DNA of 64,000 bases from Streptomyces sp. R28 (GTDB taxonomy: Bacteria; Actinomycetota; Actinomycetes; Streptomycetales; Streptomycetaceae). The stretch covers positions 2,965,001 through 3,029,000 of the forward strand of contig NZ_CP163439.1 of the NCBI RefSeq assembly GCF_041052385.1. The letters run 5' to 3'. Under the pieces are notes generated by a model that made no database searches, was not told the DNA's origin, and saw only the letters and a program-made list of their open reading frames with translations. Made by a program: the position numbers and the translations under genes. This document shows, one piece after another, positions 42,134 to 51,108 of this stretch (positions are counted from its first letter, which is position 1; every line of letters starts with the position of its first letter).

Positions 42134-42227
42134 GAGCCCGTCCGGCGATTGAGGACAAGGCCCGTCCAGGGCCGAAGCGGGGGTCCGGGGGCGGCAGCCC
42201 TCAGAAGGCCAGCACCCACGCCGGGCA
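42134..42227 (+). repeat. Dispersed Streptomyces intergenic element, copy 2
   Basis: Matches the reverse complement of 2877-2972 along its whole length with scattered substitutions. It starts three bases after the lipB stop and ends 57 bp before lipA, so it may be transcribed within a lipB-lipA message. Confidence 0.82.
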
Positions 42228-42284
42228 TCAAATCAGCGGGCGTACCCTTGAGGGCGCCGATGAATCAACGCTAGGGAGCCAGTC

Positions 42285-43271
42285 GTGTCCGCAGTCTCAC
42301 CGGACGGACGCAAGATGCTGCGCCTGGAGGTCCGCAACAGCCAGACCCCCATCGAGCGCAAGCCCGAGTGGATCAAGACGCGGGCGAAAATGGGTCCCGA
42401 GTACACGAAGATGCAGAACCTCGTGAAAAGCGAGGGCCTGCACACCGTCTGCCAGGAAGCCGGCTGCCCCAACATCTACGAGTGCTGGGAAGACCGTGAG
42501 GCGACCTTCCTCATCGGCGGCGACCAGTGCACCCGGCGCTGCGACTTCTGCCAGATCGACACCGGCAAGCCCGAGGCGCTCGACCGCGACGAGCCGCGCC
42601 GCGTCGGCGAGTCCGTGGTCACCATGGACCTGAACTACGCCACCATCACCGGCGTCGCCCGCGACGACCTCCCGGACGGCGGCGCCTGGCTGTACGCCGA
42701 GACGGTCCGCCAGATCCACCAGCAGACGGCGGAGCGCGAGGCCGGCCGCACCAAGGTCGAGCTCCTGGCCCCCGACTTCAACGCCGTCCCGGAGCTGCTC
42801 CAGGAGGTCTTCGCCTCCCGCCCCGAGGTCTTCGCGCACAACGTCGAGACCGTGCCCCGGATCTTCAAGCGCATCCGCCCGGGCTTCCGCTACGAGCGCT
42901 CCCTGAAGGTCATCACCGAGGCCCGCGACTACGGCCTGGTCACCAAGTCCAACCTCATCCTCGGCATGGGCGAGACCCGCGAGGAGGTCAGCGAGGCGCT
43001 GCGGCAGCTGCACGACGCGGGCTGCGAGCTGGTGACCATCACGCAGTACCTGCGCCCCTCCGTGCGCCACCACCCCGTGGAGCGCTGGGTCAAGCCGCAG
43101 GAGTTCGTGGAGCTGAAGCAGGAGGCCGAGGAGATCGGCTTCTCGGGCGTCATGTCCGGCCCGCTGGTGCGGTCCTCGTACCGCGCCGGGCGGCTCTACC
43201 AGATGGCCATGGAGCTGCGTCAGTCAGCTGCTCCGCAGGGCGGTTCCTACGTCGCCTCGCAGGCCGTCTGA
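42285..43271 (+). CDS. lipA: Lipoyl synthase (radical SAM)
   Basis: Inserts two sulfur atoms into octanoyl-lipoyl domains. 328 residues, GTG start. The auxiliary cluster ligands are C56, C61 and C67 ([12 protein letters not shown]). The radical-SAM CxxxCxxC ligands are C82, C86 and C89 (CTRRCDFC). The C-terminal RSSYRAG contains the auxiliary-cluster Ser. Length is typical. It acts with LipB on pyruvate dehydrogenase E2 and other lipoyl proteins. Confidence 0.97.
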   Translation: MSAVSPDGRKMLRLEVRNSQTPIERKPEWIKTRAKMGPEYTKMQNLVKSEGLHTVCQEAGCPNIYECWEDREATFLIGGDQCTRRCDFCQIDTGKPEALDRDEPRRVGESVVTMDLNYATITGVARDDLPDGGAWLYAETVRQIHQQTAEREAGRTKVELLAPDFNAVPELLQEVFASRPEVFAHNVETVPRIFKRIRPGFRYERSLKVITEARDYGLVTKSNLILGMGETREEVSEALRQLHDAGCELVTITQYLRPSVRHHPVERWVKPQEFVELKQEAEEIGFSGVMSGPLVRSSYRAGRLYQMAMELRQSAAPQGGSYVASQAV

Positions 43272-43418
43272 TGGCACGGAGTGCCACTCGGTTCGTGTGA
43301 ACCTGCGCACAAGCAACTACCCCTCGGTAGCCGCCAGTCGACGCGGCCCTGGACGTCCCCGCAGATAGGGGGCTCATCAGGGCCGCGTCAAGTGTTTCGG
43401 GGCGCACATTAAGGCTTC

Positions 43419-43459
43419 ATTGGTGTTTGACCGGTCGGTCACGCCCTGGTAACACCAAT
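43419..43459. promoter_or_regulatory. Inverted repeat upstream of the small gene
   Basis: attggtgtt (43419-43427) and aacaccaat (43451-43459) are perfect complements 23 bp apart in a relatively AT-rich part of the 257-bp lipA/43529 gap. It could be an operator pair or a weak stem-loop for the small gene that follows. Confidence 0.4.
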
Positions 43460-43528
43460 CAGTGACGCTGGTTGTACACCCCGTGCACCACTCACCAAAG
43501 CCGCCATTCCCGAGGGGGGACCTCCACC

Positions 43529-43729
43529 ATGCAGGCCGCGCCCGTTCGCGCCACCGCCATCCCGTCGTTCACCACTGCACTGCGTGCCGTCGAGTCGCTG
43601 CTCATGAGCAGCGGTCAGCGCACCGCCCGCCGCAACGCCTGGACGTCCGTGCTGGAGGACCGCCGTCGCGCCAAGGACCGGGTCGAGGCACAGCGCGTCC
43701 TGGACCAGGTCACCACTCTCCGCCCCTGA
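43529..43729 (+). CDS. Small basic conserved protein
   Basis: 66 residues (QAAPVRATAIPSFTTALRAVE after Met; then SSGQRTARRNAWTSVLEDRRRAKDRVEAQRVLDQV). Predicted mainly helical and highly basic; no signal or membrane segment. A GAGGGGGG ribosome site precedes the ATG. It resembles a conserved small streptomycete protein between lipA and glnA; I know of no function. Confidence 0.72.
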   Translation: MQAAPVRATAIPSFTTALRAVESLLMSSGQRTARRNAWTSVLEDRRRAKDRVEAQRVLDQVTTLRP

Positions 43730-43819
43730 CCCCGTCGCCCCGCGCGCGGGGAACCGCGTATCGAACAGCGCGGGGCACTGCCGTCGTCGACGCTTCCCGG
43801 GCCACGTAGACTTCGTGGC

Positions 43820-44521
43820 ATGGCGAGGAAGGACACGGCAGCGGATGCCGCAAACCCCGGGCGACTCAAGCAGATCGCTCTGACCTACAAGATGACCCGC
43901 AGGGCCGACAAGAAGATCGGTCTTGTACTCGCGGCTGTCGGAATCGTCACCTTCGGTGTCTTCCTCGCGATCGGTTTCTTGATCGGTCACCCCATCTATC
44001 TCGGCATTCTGGGCCTGCTGCTCGCCTTCCTCGCGTCGGCGATCGTGTTCGGGCGCCGGGCCGAGCGGGCGGCCTTCGGGCAGATGGAGGGCCAGCCGGG
44101 CGCCGCAGCGGCCGTGCTGGACAACATCGGCCGGGGCTGGACGACGACACCCGCGGTGGCGATGAACCGCAGCCAGGACGTGGTGCACCGGGCCGTCGGC
44201 AAGGCCGGCATCGTGCTGGTCGCCGAGGGCAACCCGAACCGGGTGAAGAGCCTGCTGGCCGCGGAGAAGAAGAAGATGAACCGCATCGTCGCGGACGTGC
44301 CGGTGCACGATCTGATCGTCGGCACCGATGAGGGCCAGGTCGGGCTGAAGAAGCTGCGGACCACCATGCTGAAGCTGCCCCGCGTGCTGACCGGTCCCCA
44401 GGTGACCGCAACCAACGACCGGCTGAAGGCCATGGGCGACCTGATGAGCAACATGCCGTTGCCCAAGGGCCCGATGCCCAAGGGCATGAAGCTGCCGAAG
44501 GGCGGGCCGAAAGCCCGTTGA
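43820..44521 (+). CDS. DUF4191 membrane protein
   Basis: 233 residues. A basic N-terminal segment (ARKDTAADAANPGRLKQIALTYKMTRRADKK) precedes two membrane helices (about 36-57 and 60-78). A soluble C-terminal domain follows (AVLDNIGRGWTTTPAVAMNRSQDVVHRAVGKAG, LVAEGNPNRVKSLLAAEKKK) and ends in a Lys/Pro/Gly tail. Matches the actinobacterial DUF4191 family, function unknown. It ends at a very strong hairpin shared with the converging RDD gene. Confidence 0.87.
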   Translation: MARKDTAADAANPGRLKQIALTYKMTRRADKKIGLVLAAVGIVTFGVFLAIGFLIGHPIYLGILGLLLAFLASAIVFGRRAERAAFGQMEGQPGAAAAVLDNIGRGWTTTPAVAMNRSQDVVHRAVGKAGIVLVAEGNPNRVKSLLAAEKKKMNRIVADVPVHDLIVGTDEGQVGLKKLRTTMLKLPRVLTGPQVTATNDRLKAMGDLMSNMPLPKGPMPKGMKLPKGGPKAR

Positions 44522-44542
44522 TCTCCCTCGCACGAGAAAGCT

Positions 44543-44594
44543 CGTACGACGAAGGGGGCGCCCGGTTCCTGCCGGGCGCCCCCTTCGTCGTACG
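44543..44594. terminator. Perfect 23-bp bidirectional terminator
   Basis: Arms 44543-44565 and 44572-44594 are perfectly complementary around a 6-base loop, between the converging DUF4191 and RDD genes. One of the longest perfect stems in the window. Confidence 0.88.
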
Positions 44595-44619
44595 CGTCGT
44601 CGTACGCGAGGAGTCGGTG

Positions 44620-45087
44620 TCAGATCCGGACCTCGACCGTGCCGGCCAGCCGGTCGTGCAGGCCGCGGCCGTCGCGGTCCCAGATCAGGGCCGGGATCGC
44701 GACGCACAGCAGGGCCGAGCGCAGCAGGGCGCGCAGCGGGTTGACCGTGCCCGTCTCCAGGGTGACGACGCGCAGGCCGAAGAGGCGCTTACCCGGAGTG
44801 AAGCCGACGGTGCCGACGGTCAGGGCGCTCATCAGGAAGAAGAGCAGCAGGGCCCAGTTGCTGGTCGCCTGGCCGTAGCCGTCGGTGATGAGACCGTATG
44901 CGATCAAGACGCAGAGGCCCCAGTCGACGGCGAGTGCGCCCAGCCGTCGGCCCGGGCGGGCGATGGAGCCCGGCCCCTCCTCCGGCAGGCCCAGCTGCTG
45001 TCCCCGGTATCCGAAGTCGACACCGGCGTCCTCGGCGGCCGCGCGGGGGCCCGAGAGCCAGGATCCGATTGCTTGCCTCTTGTCCAC
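44620..45087 (-). CDS. RDD family membrane protein
   Basis: 155 residues, GTG start at 45087. After a soluble ~50-residue N-terminus (IGSWLSGPRAAAEDAGVDFGYRG) come three or four membrane helices with the RDD signature: GRRLGALAVDWGLCVLIAYG, TPGKRLFGLRV and LRALLRSALLCVAIPALIWDRDGRGLHDRLAGT. RDD proteins are small membrane proteins of uncertain, possibly transport, function. It is divergent from glnA. Confidence 0.88.
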   Translation of the reverse strand: MDKRQAIGSWLSGPRAAAEDAGVDFGYRGQQLGLPEEGPGSIARPGRRLGALAVDWGLCVLIAYGLITDGYGQATSNWALLLFFLMSALTVGTVGFTPGKRLFGLRVVTLETGTVNPLRALLRSALLCVAIPALIWDRDGRGLHDRLAGTVEVRI

Positions 45088-45150
45088 GCGTCCACGGTAC
45101 TGGGCGCGTTTTGCGATACGGACAGGTGGGGTGCGGTACGGGATGTCCGG

Positions 45151-45188
45151 TTAACGTGGGTGAAACAAATGGGTCACGCCCGAGAAAT
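45151..45188 (+). promoter_or_regulatory. Tandem GlnR boxes upstream of glnA
   Basis: Two matches to the GlnR pattern gTnAc-n6-GaAAc: TTAAC-GTGGGT-GAAAC at 45151-45166 and GTCAC-GCCCGA-GAAAT at 45173-45188, offset by 22 bp (two helical turns). They lie about 100 bp before the glnA start, and a -10-like TAGGGT follows at 45199-45204. GlnR binding to glnA is known in Streptomyces. Confidence 0.82.
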
Positions 45189-45285
45189 CACCCGTCCCTA
45201 GGGTCGAAGACAGCGTGTGCCACCGCACTGGCCGCACGAACGAACTACCACCCCGGCGCGGACGGTCGGGAGTAGGAGGAGCTGG

Positions 45286-46695
45286 ATGTTCCAGAACGCC
45301 GACGAGGCCAAGAAGTTCATCGCGGACGAGGACGTCAAGTTCGTCGACGTCCGATTCTGCGACCTGCCGGGCGTCATGCAGCACTTCACGGTGCCCGTCG
45401 AGGCGTTCGACCCGGACGAGGAGCTCGCCTTCGACGGATCGTCGATCCGTGGTTTCCAGGCGATTCACGAGTCCGACATGGCGCTGCGCGCGGACCTGTC
45501 GACCGCCCGGGTCGACCCGTTCCGCCGGGACAAGACCCTCAACATCAACTTCTTCATCCACGACCCGATCACCGGCGAGCAGTACAGCCGTGACCCGCGG
45601 AACGTGGCGAAGAAGGCCGAGGCCTACCTCGCCTCCACCGGGATCGCCGACACGGCGTACTTCGGTCCCGAGGCCGAGTTCTACGTCTTCGACAGCGTGC
45701 GTTTCGCCACCACGTCGAACGAGTCCTTCTACCACATCGACTCCGAGGCGGGTGCCTGGAACACCGGTGCCCTCGAGGACAACCGTGGTTACAAGGTCCG
45801 CTACAAGGGCGGCTACTTCCCGGTCCCGCCGGTCGACCACTTCGCCGACCTGCGTGCCGAGATCTCCCTGGAGCTGGACCGGGCCGGCCTGAAGGTCGAG
45901 CGCCAGCACCACGAGGTGGGCACCGCCGGCCAGGCCGAGATCAACTACAAGTTCAACACGCTGCTCGCGGCCGCCGACGACCTGCAGCTCTTCAAGTACA
46001 TCGTGAAGAACGTGGCCTGGCGCAACGGCAAGACCGCGACCTTCATGCCGAAGCCGATCTTCGGCGACAACGGCTCGGGCATGCACGTCCACCAGTCGCT
46101 GTGGACCGGCGGCCAGCCGCTCTTCTACGACGAGGCCGGTTACGCGGGCCTGTCGGACACCGCCCGCTACTACATCGGCGGCATCCTCAAGCACGCCCCG
46201 TCGCTGCTGGCCTTCACCAACCCGACGGTGAACTCGTACCACCGCCTGGTGCCGGGCTTCGAGGCCCCGATCAACCTGGTGTACTCGCAGCGCAACCGCT
46301 CCGCCGCGATGCGTATCCCGATCACGGGCTCCAACCCGAAGGCCAAGCGCGTCGAGTTCCGTGCGCCCGACTCCTCCGGCAACCCGTACCTGGCCTTCTC
46401 GGCCCTGCTCCTCGCGGGCCTGGACGGCATCAAGAACAAGATCGAGCCGGCCGAGCCGATCGACAAGGACCTCTACGAGCTGGCTCCCGAGGAGCACGCG
46501 GGCGTCGCCCAGGTCCCGACCTCGCTCCCGGCCGTCCTCGACTCCCTCGAGGCCGACCACGAGTTCCTCCTCCAGGGCGACGTCTTCACGCCGGACCTGA
46601 TCGAGACGTGGATCGACTACAAGCGCGCGAACGAGATCGCCCCGCTGCAGCTGCGTCCGCACCCGCACGAGTTCGAGCTCTACTTCGACGTGTGA
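45286..46695 (+). CDS. glnA: Glutamine synthetase type I
   Basis: Ammonia-assimilating enzyme, glutamate + NH3 + ATP to glutamine; dodecameric class I. 469 residues from ATG 45286 with AGGAGGAG upstream. Signatures: [17 protein letters not shown], the Mg-binding [28 protein letters not shown] and the adenylylation site Tyr397 in [10 protein letters not shown], so regulation by GlnE adenylylation is expected. GlnR boxes precede the gene and a hairpin follows. Confidence 0.98.
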   Translation: MFQNADEAKKFIADEDVKFVDVRFCDLPGVMQHFTVPVEAFDPDEELAFDGSSIRGFQAIHESDMALRADLSTARVDPFRRDKTLNINFFIHDPITGEQYSRDPRNVAKKAEAYLASTGIADTAYFGPEAEFYVFDSVRFATTSNESFYHIDSEAGAWNTGALEDNRGYKVRYKGGYFPVPPVDHFADLRAEISLELDRAGLKVERQHHEVGTAGQAEINYKFNTLLAAADDLQLFKYIVKNVAWRNGKTATFMPKPIFGDNGSGMHVHQSLWTGGQPLFYDEAGYAGLSDTARYYIGGILKHAPSLLAFTNPTVNSYHRLVPGFEAPINLVYSQRNRSAAMRIPITGSNPKAKRVEFRAPDSSGNPYLAFSALLLAGLDGIKNKIEPAEPIDKDLYELAPEEHAGVAQVPTSLPAVLDSLEADHEFLLQGDVFTPDLIETWIDYKRANEIAPLQLRPHPHEFELYFDV

Positions 46696-46711
46696 TCCTC
46701 GGATTCCGCAT

Positions 46712-46748
46712 CGAAGGCCGCCGTCCCGCACCGGGGCGGCGGCCTTCG
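46712..46748. terminator. Terminator between glnA and a converging gene
   Basis: 16-bp arms (46712-46727 and 46733-46748) with one mismatch, 5-base loop, 16 bases after the glnA stop and 11 before the stop of the converging gene. Confidence 0.83.
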
Positions 46749-46759
46749 CTGTGCGGGCG

Positions 46760-47719
46760 CTAGTCGGCGGACGGCTCAGGGACGCGCCAGACGATACGGA
46801 AGCGGCGGTCCGGGGGCAGTCCGAATCTGCCCACCGGGCCGATCGACTTGATCAGGTAGCCGAAGATCTGGTGGTGGGCGTCCTCCGACAGCTCGTGCCA
46901 GTTCTCCGGGGTCGCGGTCATGACTTCCCGCATCAAGGAGGCGTCCGACTCCGCGCGCAGCATCTCGATGCGGTCCTCGCGGTCCATGGTCCGGTCGGCG
47001 TGCATGGCGCTGACCGAACGCTGCAGGAGGTTCGGTTCCACCGCCAGGCGCTGGAGGATGCGGTCGCAGCCATACCGGAACGCGGTGTGCATCTCCATCG
47101 CCTCCTGGTTCGGGAACCGGTAGCCGAAGGGGCTGCCTTCGTCGGCACCGAGGTAGTCGCCCTTCAGGGTGCGCAGAAGGGCCCGCAGGGCGAGTTCGGC
47201 ACCGTACTCCTCGATGAGGCGGACACCGACCTGCACCCACTCGTCCTCCGAGATCTGCGGCTCGTGCGGCACGGCCAGCGAGGGGTCGATCTGGATGGCG
47301 TTGAACGGGTTGATCATCATGGCCAGCACCGACTCGGCGTCCAGCTGCCCGTCGTCCGTGCCCCAGCCCTGTGACAGGGCCAGTTCCCGAGCCGTCTTCA
47401 TGCCACCAGGCTCTCCCTCCCGCACCGCGCGCCACAGGGGCAGGAAGCGTGCCACCTCGGCCGTCGGCTCCCGGGGCGGGTTGACGCAGGCCGCGGCGAG
47501 CACCGCGACGATCGACTGCACGGTCTCCCAGCGCGGGACGTTCAGTCCCTTGAGGGTCGTACGGACCCCCTCATGGCTGACGACGGCCGGATGATCGCCC
47601 TCGGCGATCAGGGCGCTCACCTTTCGCATGCCCGGGCTGCCCGCCGCCCGGTGGAGTTCCTCCAGGGCGCGTACCAGCTCCCGATGGGCTTCGTTCGGGG
47701 GGAGGACGGTGTCGGTCAC
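46760..47719 (-). CDS. Uncharacterised actinobacterial protein with HTH-like N-terminus
   Basis: 319 residues (GTG start). The first ~80 residues (LVRALEELHRAAGSPGMRKVSALI, GVRTTLKGLNVPRWETVQSIVAVLAAAC) resemble the short helix-turn-helix-like module seen at the N-terminus of many streptomycete signalling proteins. The rest is a helical soluble region of unknown fold (GTDDGQLDAESVLAMMINPFNAI, LALRALLRTLKGDYLGA). No catalytic motif is recognised. It is divergent from the 47935 gene, 215 bp apart, and the two may work together. Confidence 0.75.
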   Translation of the reverse strand: MTDTVLPPNEAHRELVRALEELHRAAGSPGMRKVSALIAEGDHPAVVSHEGVRTTLKGLNVPRWETVQSIVAVLAAACVNPPREPTAEVARFLPLWRAVREGEPGGMKTARELALSQGWGTDDGQLDAESVLAMMINPFNAIQIDPSLAVPHEPQISEDEWVQVGVRLIEEYGAELALRALLRTLKGDYLGADEGSPFGYRFPNQEAMEMHTAFRYGCDRILQRLAVEPNLLQRSVSAMHADRTMDREDRIEMLRAESDASLMREVMTATPENWHELSEDAHHQIFGYLIKSIGPVGRFGLPPDRRFRIVWRVPEPSAD

Positions 47720-47934
47720 GGAAGGGCGGTTCCTCTCGGCCTTGCGGACTACGGTTCCAAACGACCGTCAGATCGTGCCAAGAGTGTAGAAGTCGCAGAC
47801 AGGCGGCCTGGTGTCAGATTGCGTCAACTTCCCCGTCACAGACGTCAGACGACGACAAGCCTTCGTGAAGGGACCGGAGCATGGAGCCAGCGCCGTGCGG
47901 GACCCGGCGCCGTCCTACGAGGAGTTGCCCGTCC

Positions 47935-49347
47935 ATGCACATCCCCGAGTACGCCCATGCCCTGATCCAGTCCGCGCTGCCTTCCGTTCCCACCTCCCGG
48001 CAGGTGGGGGCCGTGGACTGCTGCCTGTGCGACCGGCCGTTCGAGGACCGGCTGCCGGTGGCGCTCGGCCCGACGCCCGAATCGGGGCTCTTCGGCTGCC
48101 ATCCCTGTCTGCGCCGGCTGGTCACCCAGGCTCGACGGGCCCGCGACGCCGCGCTGACCCAGGACGCCGAGCAGGCCCTTGCGCAAGCGGCGGTCTGGCG
48201 GCCGGCGCGGGAGCGGCATCTCGCCCGGCTCGACCGTGTGCGGCAGGCCGCGGAGGCCGTGGCCGAACTGGCCGCCGGCGACCGGACCGAGCCGCTTCAG
48301 GTCGCCTGGCTGCTGGTCTCGCTGGAGTCGGCGTACACCTGGATCCCGGACGCGCCCGAGCCGCCCGCCACCGCGGCCGAGGAGGCCACCGAGCTGAAGG
48401 AGGAGGGGTTCCGGCTCGACCTGGCCATGATCACGGCGCGGGAGGCGGTGGCCGATCGGCTCGTCTATCACCTGATCAACGAGGCGCAGCCCCCGGAACC
48501 CGAGATGTGCGAGGAGTTCGAATGCCCGCAGGACTGCTCGGGACGCCATGACTCCACCCACATCGACTGCGGGCCGGACGAGGTCTTCGAGGATCTGCTA
48601 CGGCACGGGGTCACGGTGCAGCGGCCGGAGCCCGAACCCCCGTCCCCTCGCCTCATGGCTCTTCTGGAGGGCGCCGGGACCGAGGAGAAGCCCACGCCGC
48701 TTCCGGGCATCGAGGAAGGGGCTCCCGCCGTCCTCGCGCACCTCGGCATCGACACGGACGACACGGACGTCCTGGTGAGCGCGGCGGCGGTCGGTCTGGT
48801 GGCCGACGCATGGCGCGAGGGGCCCCTGGACCGGATCCACGCGGCCGACGACGGGCCGAGCGACGGGGAGATCTTCGCGCAGAGCGTCGATCTGTACCGC
48901 TGGGCCCGTGCCGCTCTGCTGGCCGCGCGGGACGAGGGGCCCGAGGAACTGCTCGCTTTCGTGGCCATCGCCTCGGACCTGGATCTTCCGTGGGCCGGCG
49001 GCTCACCCTTCACCCTGCGGGCGGTGTCCGCGCCCGTGGCCGAGCTCGTCCAGCAGATCGACGACCGGGTCTGGTTCACCACGGAGGTGATACGGGGGCA
49101 GGGCTGGCGAGCGGCACTGCTGCACAGGGCTCTGTCGGCCGCGTCCCGGGCCCCCCGCCATTTCGGAATGCCGAGCTGGCCTGACACCGTGCGCACGGTG
49201 ATGGAGCGACTCGCCCTGCTGGACCGGTCGGATGCGCCCGAGGCGCTGGCCGACCTCACGGCCGTGCAGGCCGCGCTGCTCGAGGCACCCGACGAACTCG
49301 GGGCGCAGGCCCTCGACTGGATCTCCCGTCAGGCGCTGCTCGAGTAA
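47935..49347 (+). CDS. Uncharacterised large soluble protein with Cys clusters
   Basis: 470 residues. An N-terminal zinc-ribbon-like Cys set (CCLCDRPFEDRLPV ... GCHPCLRR, residues ~29-62) and a second Cys/His cluster (CEEFECPQDCSGRHDSTHIDC, residues ~191-211) suggest metal binding. Between and after them the sequence is acidic, Ala/Leu-rich and helical. No membrane helix, signal or known enzyme motif. The ATG at 47935 has GAGGAG upstream at a long spacing; the frame is open from 47881. Likely a partner of the divergent 46760-47719 product. Confidence 0.75.
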   Translation: MHIPEYAHALIQSALPSVPTSRQVGAVDCCLCDRPFEDRLPVALGPTPESGLFGCHPCLRRLVTQARRARDAALTQDAEQALAQAAVWRPARERHLARLDRVRQAAEAVAELAAGDRTEPLQVAWLLVSLESAYTWIPDAPEPPATAAEEATELKEEGFRLDLAMITAREAVADRLVYHLINEAQPPEPEMCEEFECPQDCSGRHDSTHIDCGPDEVFEDLLRHGVTVQRPEPEPPSPRLMALLEGAGTEEKPTPLPGIEEGAPAVLAHLGIDTDDTDVLVSAAAVGLVADAWREGPLDRIHAADDGPSDGEIFAQSVDLYRWARAALLAARDEGPEELLAFVAIASDLDLPWAGGSPFTLRAVSAPVAELVQQIDDRVWFTTEVIRGQGWRAALLHRALSAASRAPRHFGMPSWPDTVRTVMERLALLDRSDAPEALADLTAVQAALLEAPDELGAQALDWISRQALLE

Positions 49348-49537
49348 CGCGCACGGGTTCTGTTCTTCGACGCGTCCGACTCACGCGGGGTCGGCGGGCG
49401 GCATTCTCCTACGGGCCCCGGCACCCGAGGACGCTGCACATGGGTGTGGTTCGCCAGGAGGGCGACCGGAGGTGCCGCCGGGGGCGCGGGGGGATCGAGA
49501 TGCCTGCACGTACCGTCACAACCCTGGGGGGCGCGCT

Positions 49538-49738
49538 GTGAAGTGGGACGACGTGGCCCTGGTGATCCTCGCCGCGTCCGGCTGCCTCACGCTGCTGCTG
49601 ACCCAGGTCAGCGAGGTGCTGTCCCGGCTGCCGCAGATCATCCGCGCGTGGCGGCGGGTACGCGACGAACTGAGCGGGGGCACCGGTCCGGGCCCTGAGG
49701 AGCCGTCCGGGCCCGGAGGGGGTCAGGACGAAGCCTGA
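49538..49738 (+). CDS. Small single-pass membrane protein
   Basis: 66 residues from GTG 49538 with a GGGGGG ribosome site. One N-terminal hydrophobic helix (DVALVILAASGCLTLLLTQV), a basic amphipathic helix (EVLSRLPQIIRAWRRVRDEL) and a Gly/Pro/Glu tail. No family recognised. Confidence 0.6.
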   Translation: MKWDDVALVILAASGCLTLLLTQVSEVLSRLPQIIRAWRRVRDELSGGTGPGPEEPSGPGGGQDEA

Positions 49739-49814
49739 TCCCGTCGTACCGACCGGTGGGGCGCGGGCGTATGTTCTATTCTTCTGTCGCTGAGACGACA
49801 CGGGGGTGGATGGG

Positions 49815-50081
49815 ATGCCGGAGCACGAACAGGACGACCAGGAGCGCGAGTTCGACATCAGGTGGGCGGACCAGGCCGAGCACAAGGAGCCCTCGGCCCG
49901 GGCCCGGATGCTCGCCGCGCGGTGGAAGGAGAACCCGCCCGGTCCGGTGCCGTTCCGGGCCGACCCCGAGCATGTGGCACGGCAGCATCGCCGCTCGGGC
50001 TGGGTCTCCACGGCGATCGTCCTCGGCTGCGTCGCCGCGGTGATCGTCCTGCTGGGCTACATCAACTTCCGCACCTACTGA
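49815..50081 (+). CDS. Small C-terminally anchored membrane protein
   Basis: 88 residues. A charged, acidic-then-basic N-terminal part (PEHEQDDQEREFDIRWADQAE, ARARMLAARWKENPPGPVPF) precedes one C-terminal membrane helix (WVSTAIVLGCVAAVIVLLGY) ending at YINFRTY. ATG 49815 is preferred; GTG 49806 is in frame three codons earlier. The family is streptomycete, function unknown. htpX follows 108 bp downstream. Confidence 0.72.
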   Translation: MPEHEQDDQEREFDIRWADQAEHKEPSARARMLAARWKENPPGPVPFRADPEHVARQHRRSGWVSTAIVLGCVAAVIVLLGYINFRTY

Positions 50082-50189
50082 GCCGGGGTCTTTGCTGGCC
50101 CTAGGGCCGATCACGACCCGTTCATGGGGGTCACCGGGTGCACACTGGGCAGTGGGACGAGTGCCTGAGTGCGCGCGGGGTGATGCGAG

Positions 50190-51107
50190 ATGCAGAGCCG
50201 GTTCCGGAGTGATCGGCGGTTGACCGCCCGGATGGGGATCACTCTGTTTTTGCTCGGGTTGTTGTACGTGGCGTTCATAGCCGCGTTGATCGTGTTGCTG
50301 AAGTCCTGGGTGCTCGTCGTGGTCGTGGCGGCGGGGCTGCTCGGGGCTCAGTACTGGTTCTCGGACCGGGTCGCGCTGTTCGCGATGCGCGGGCGGGTCG
50401 TGGAGCGGGAGGAGTATCCCGAGCTGCACGGGGTCGTGGACCGGCTGTGCGCCCTCGCCGACATGCCGAAGCCGGTGGTCGCCGTGTCGGAGATGGAGAT
50501 GCCGAACGCGTTCGCCACCGGGCGCAATCCCGATCATGCCGTGGTCTGTGTGACCACCGGGCTGCTGCGGCGGCTGCAGCCGGACGAGCTGGAGGGTGTG
50601 CTCGCGCACGAGCTGTCGCATGTGGCGCACAAGGACGTCGCCGTGATCACGGTGGCCTCGTTCCTCGGGGTGATCGCGGGGCTGATCGTGCGGTTCGCGT
50701 TCTACAGCCAGCTGTTCGGTGGCGGGCGGCGGGACCAGAACACCGCCGTCGTCTTCGCCGCCGTACTGGGCGTGGCGGCGGCCGTGTACGCGATCAGCTT
50801 CCTGTTGATCCGGGCCCTGTCCCGGTACCGGGAGCTGGCCGCCGACCGGGCCGCGGCGCTGCTCACCGGGCGTCCCTCGGTGCTGGCCTCCGCGCTCACC
50901 AAGGTCTCCGGCGACATCGCCCGGATCCCGACCAAGGACCTGCGGACGGCGCAGGCCTTCAACGCCTTCTACTTCACTCCGGCGCTGGGCCGGGAGCCGA
51001 GCGTCGCGCAGCTCTTCTCGACCCACCCGAGCCTGGAGCAGCGGCTCGATCAACTGGGCCGGATCTCCGCCGAGTTGGGCGAGACGACGGCTCCCGGAGG
51101 GGCGTGA
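50190..51107 (+). CDS. htpX: HtpX-like membrane zinc metalloprotease (M48)
   Basis: Membrane quality-control endopeptidase of 305 residues. Two N-terminal helices (about 13-35 and 38-54), the zinc motif HELSH (H140, E141, H144), a third ligand E215 in RYRELAADR, and two further helices (~150-172, ~186-208). All ligands are present. The pspAB start lies 1 bp after its stop, so the two are coupled. This links it to the Psp membrane-stress system. Confidence 0.94.
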   Translation: MQSRFRSDRRLTARMGITLFLLGLLYVAFIAALIVLLKSWVLVVVVAAGLLGAQYWFSDRVALFAMRGRVVEREEYPELHGVVDRLCALADMPKPVVAVSEMEMPNAFATGRNPDHAVVCVTTGLLRRLQPDELEGVLAHELSHVAHKDVAVITVASFLGVIAGLIVRFAFYSQLFGGGRRDQNTAVVFAAVLGVAAAVYAISFLLIRALSRYRELAADRAAALLTGRPSVLASALTKVSGDIARIPTKDLRTAQAFNAFYFTPALGREPSVAQLFSTHPSLEQRLDQLGRISAELGETTAPGGA

Positions 51108-51108
51108 G

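Noticed and set aside
43272..43528. Possible riboswitch after lipA
   Set aside because: Only one 9-bp inverted repeat is clear. No recognised riboswitch core is visible.
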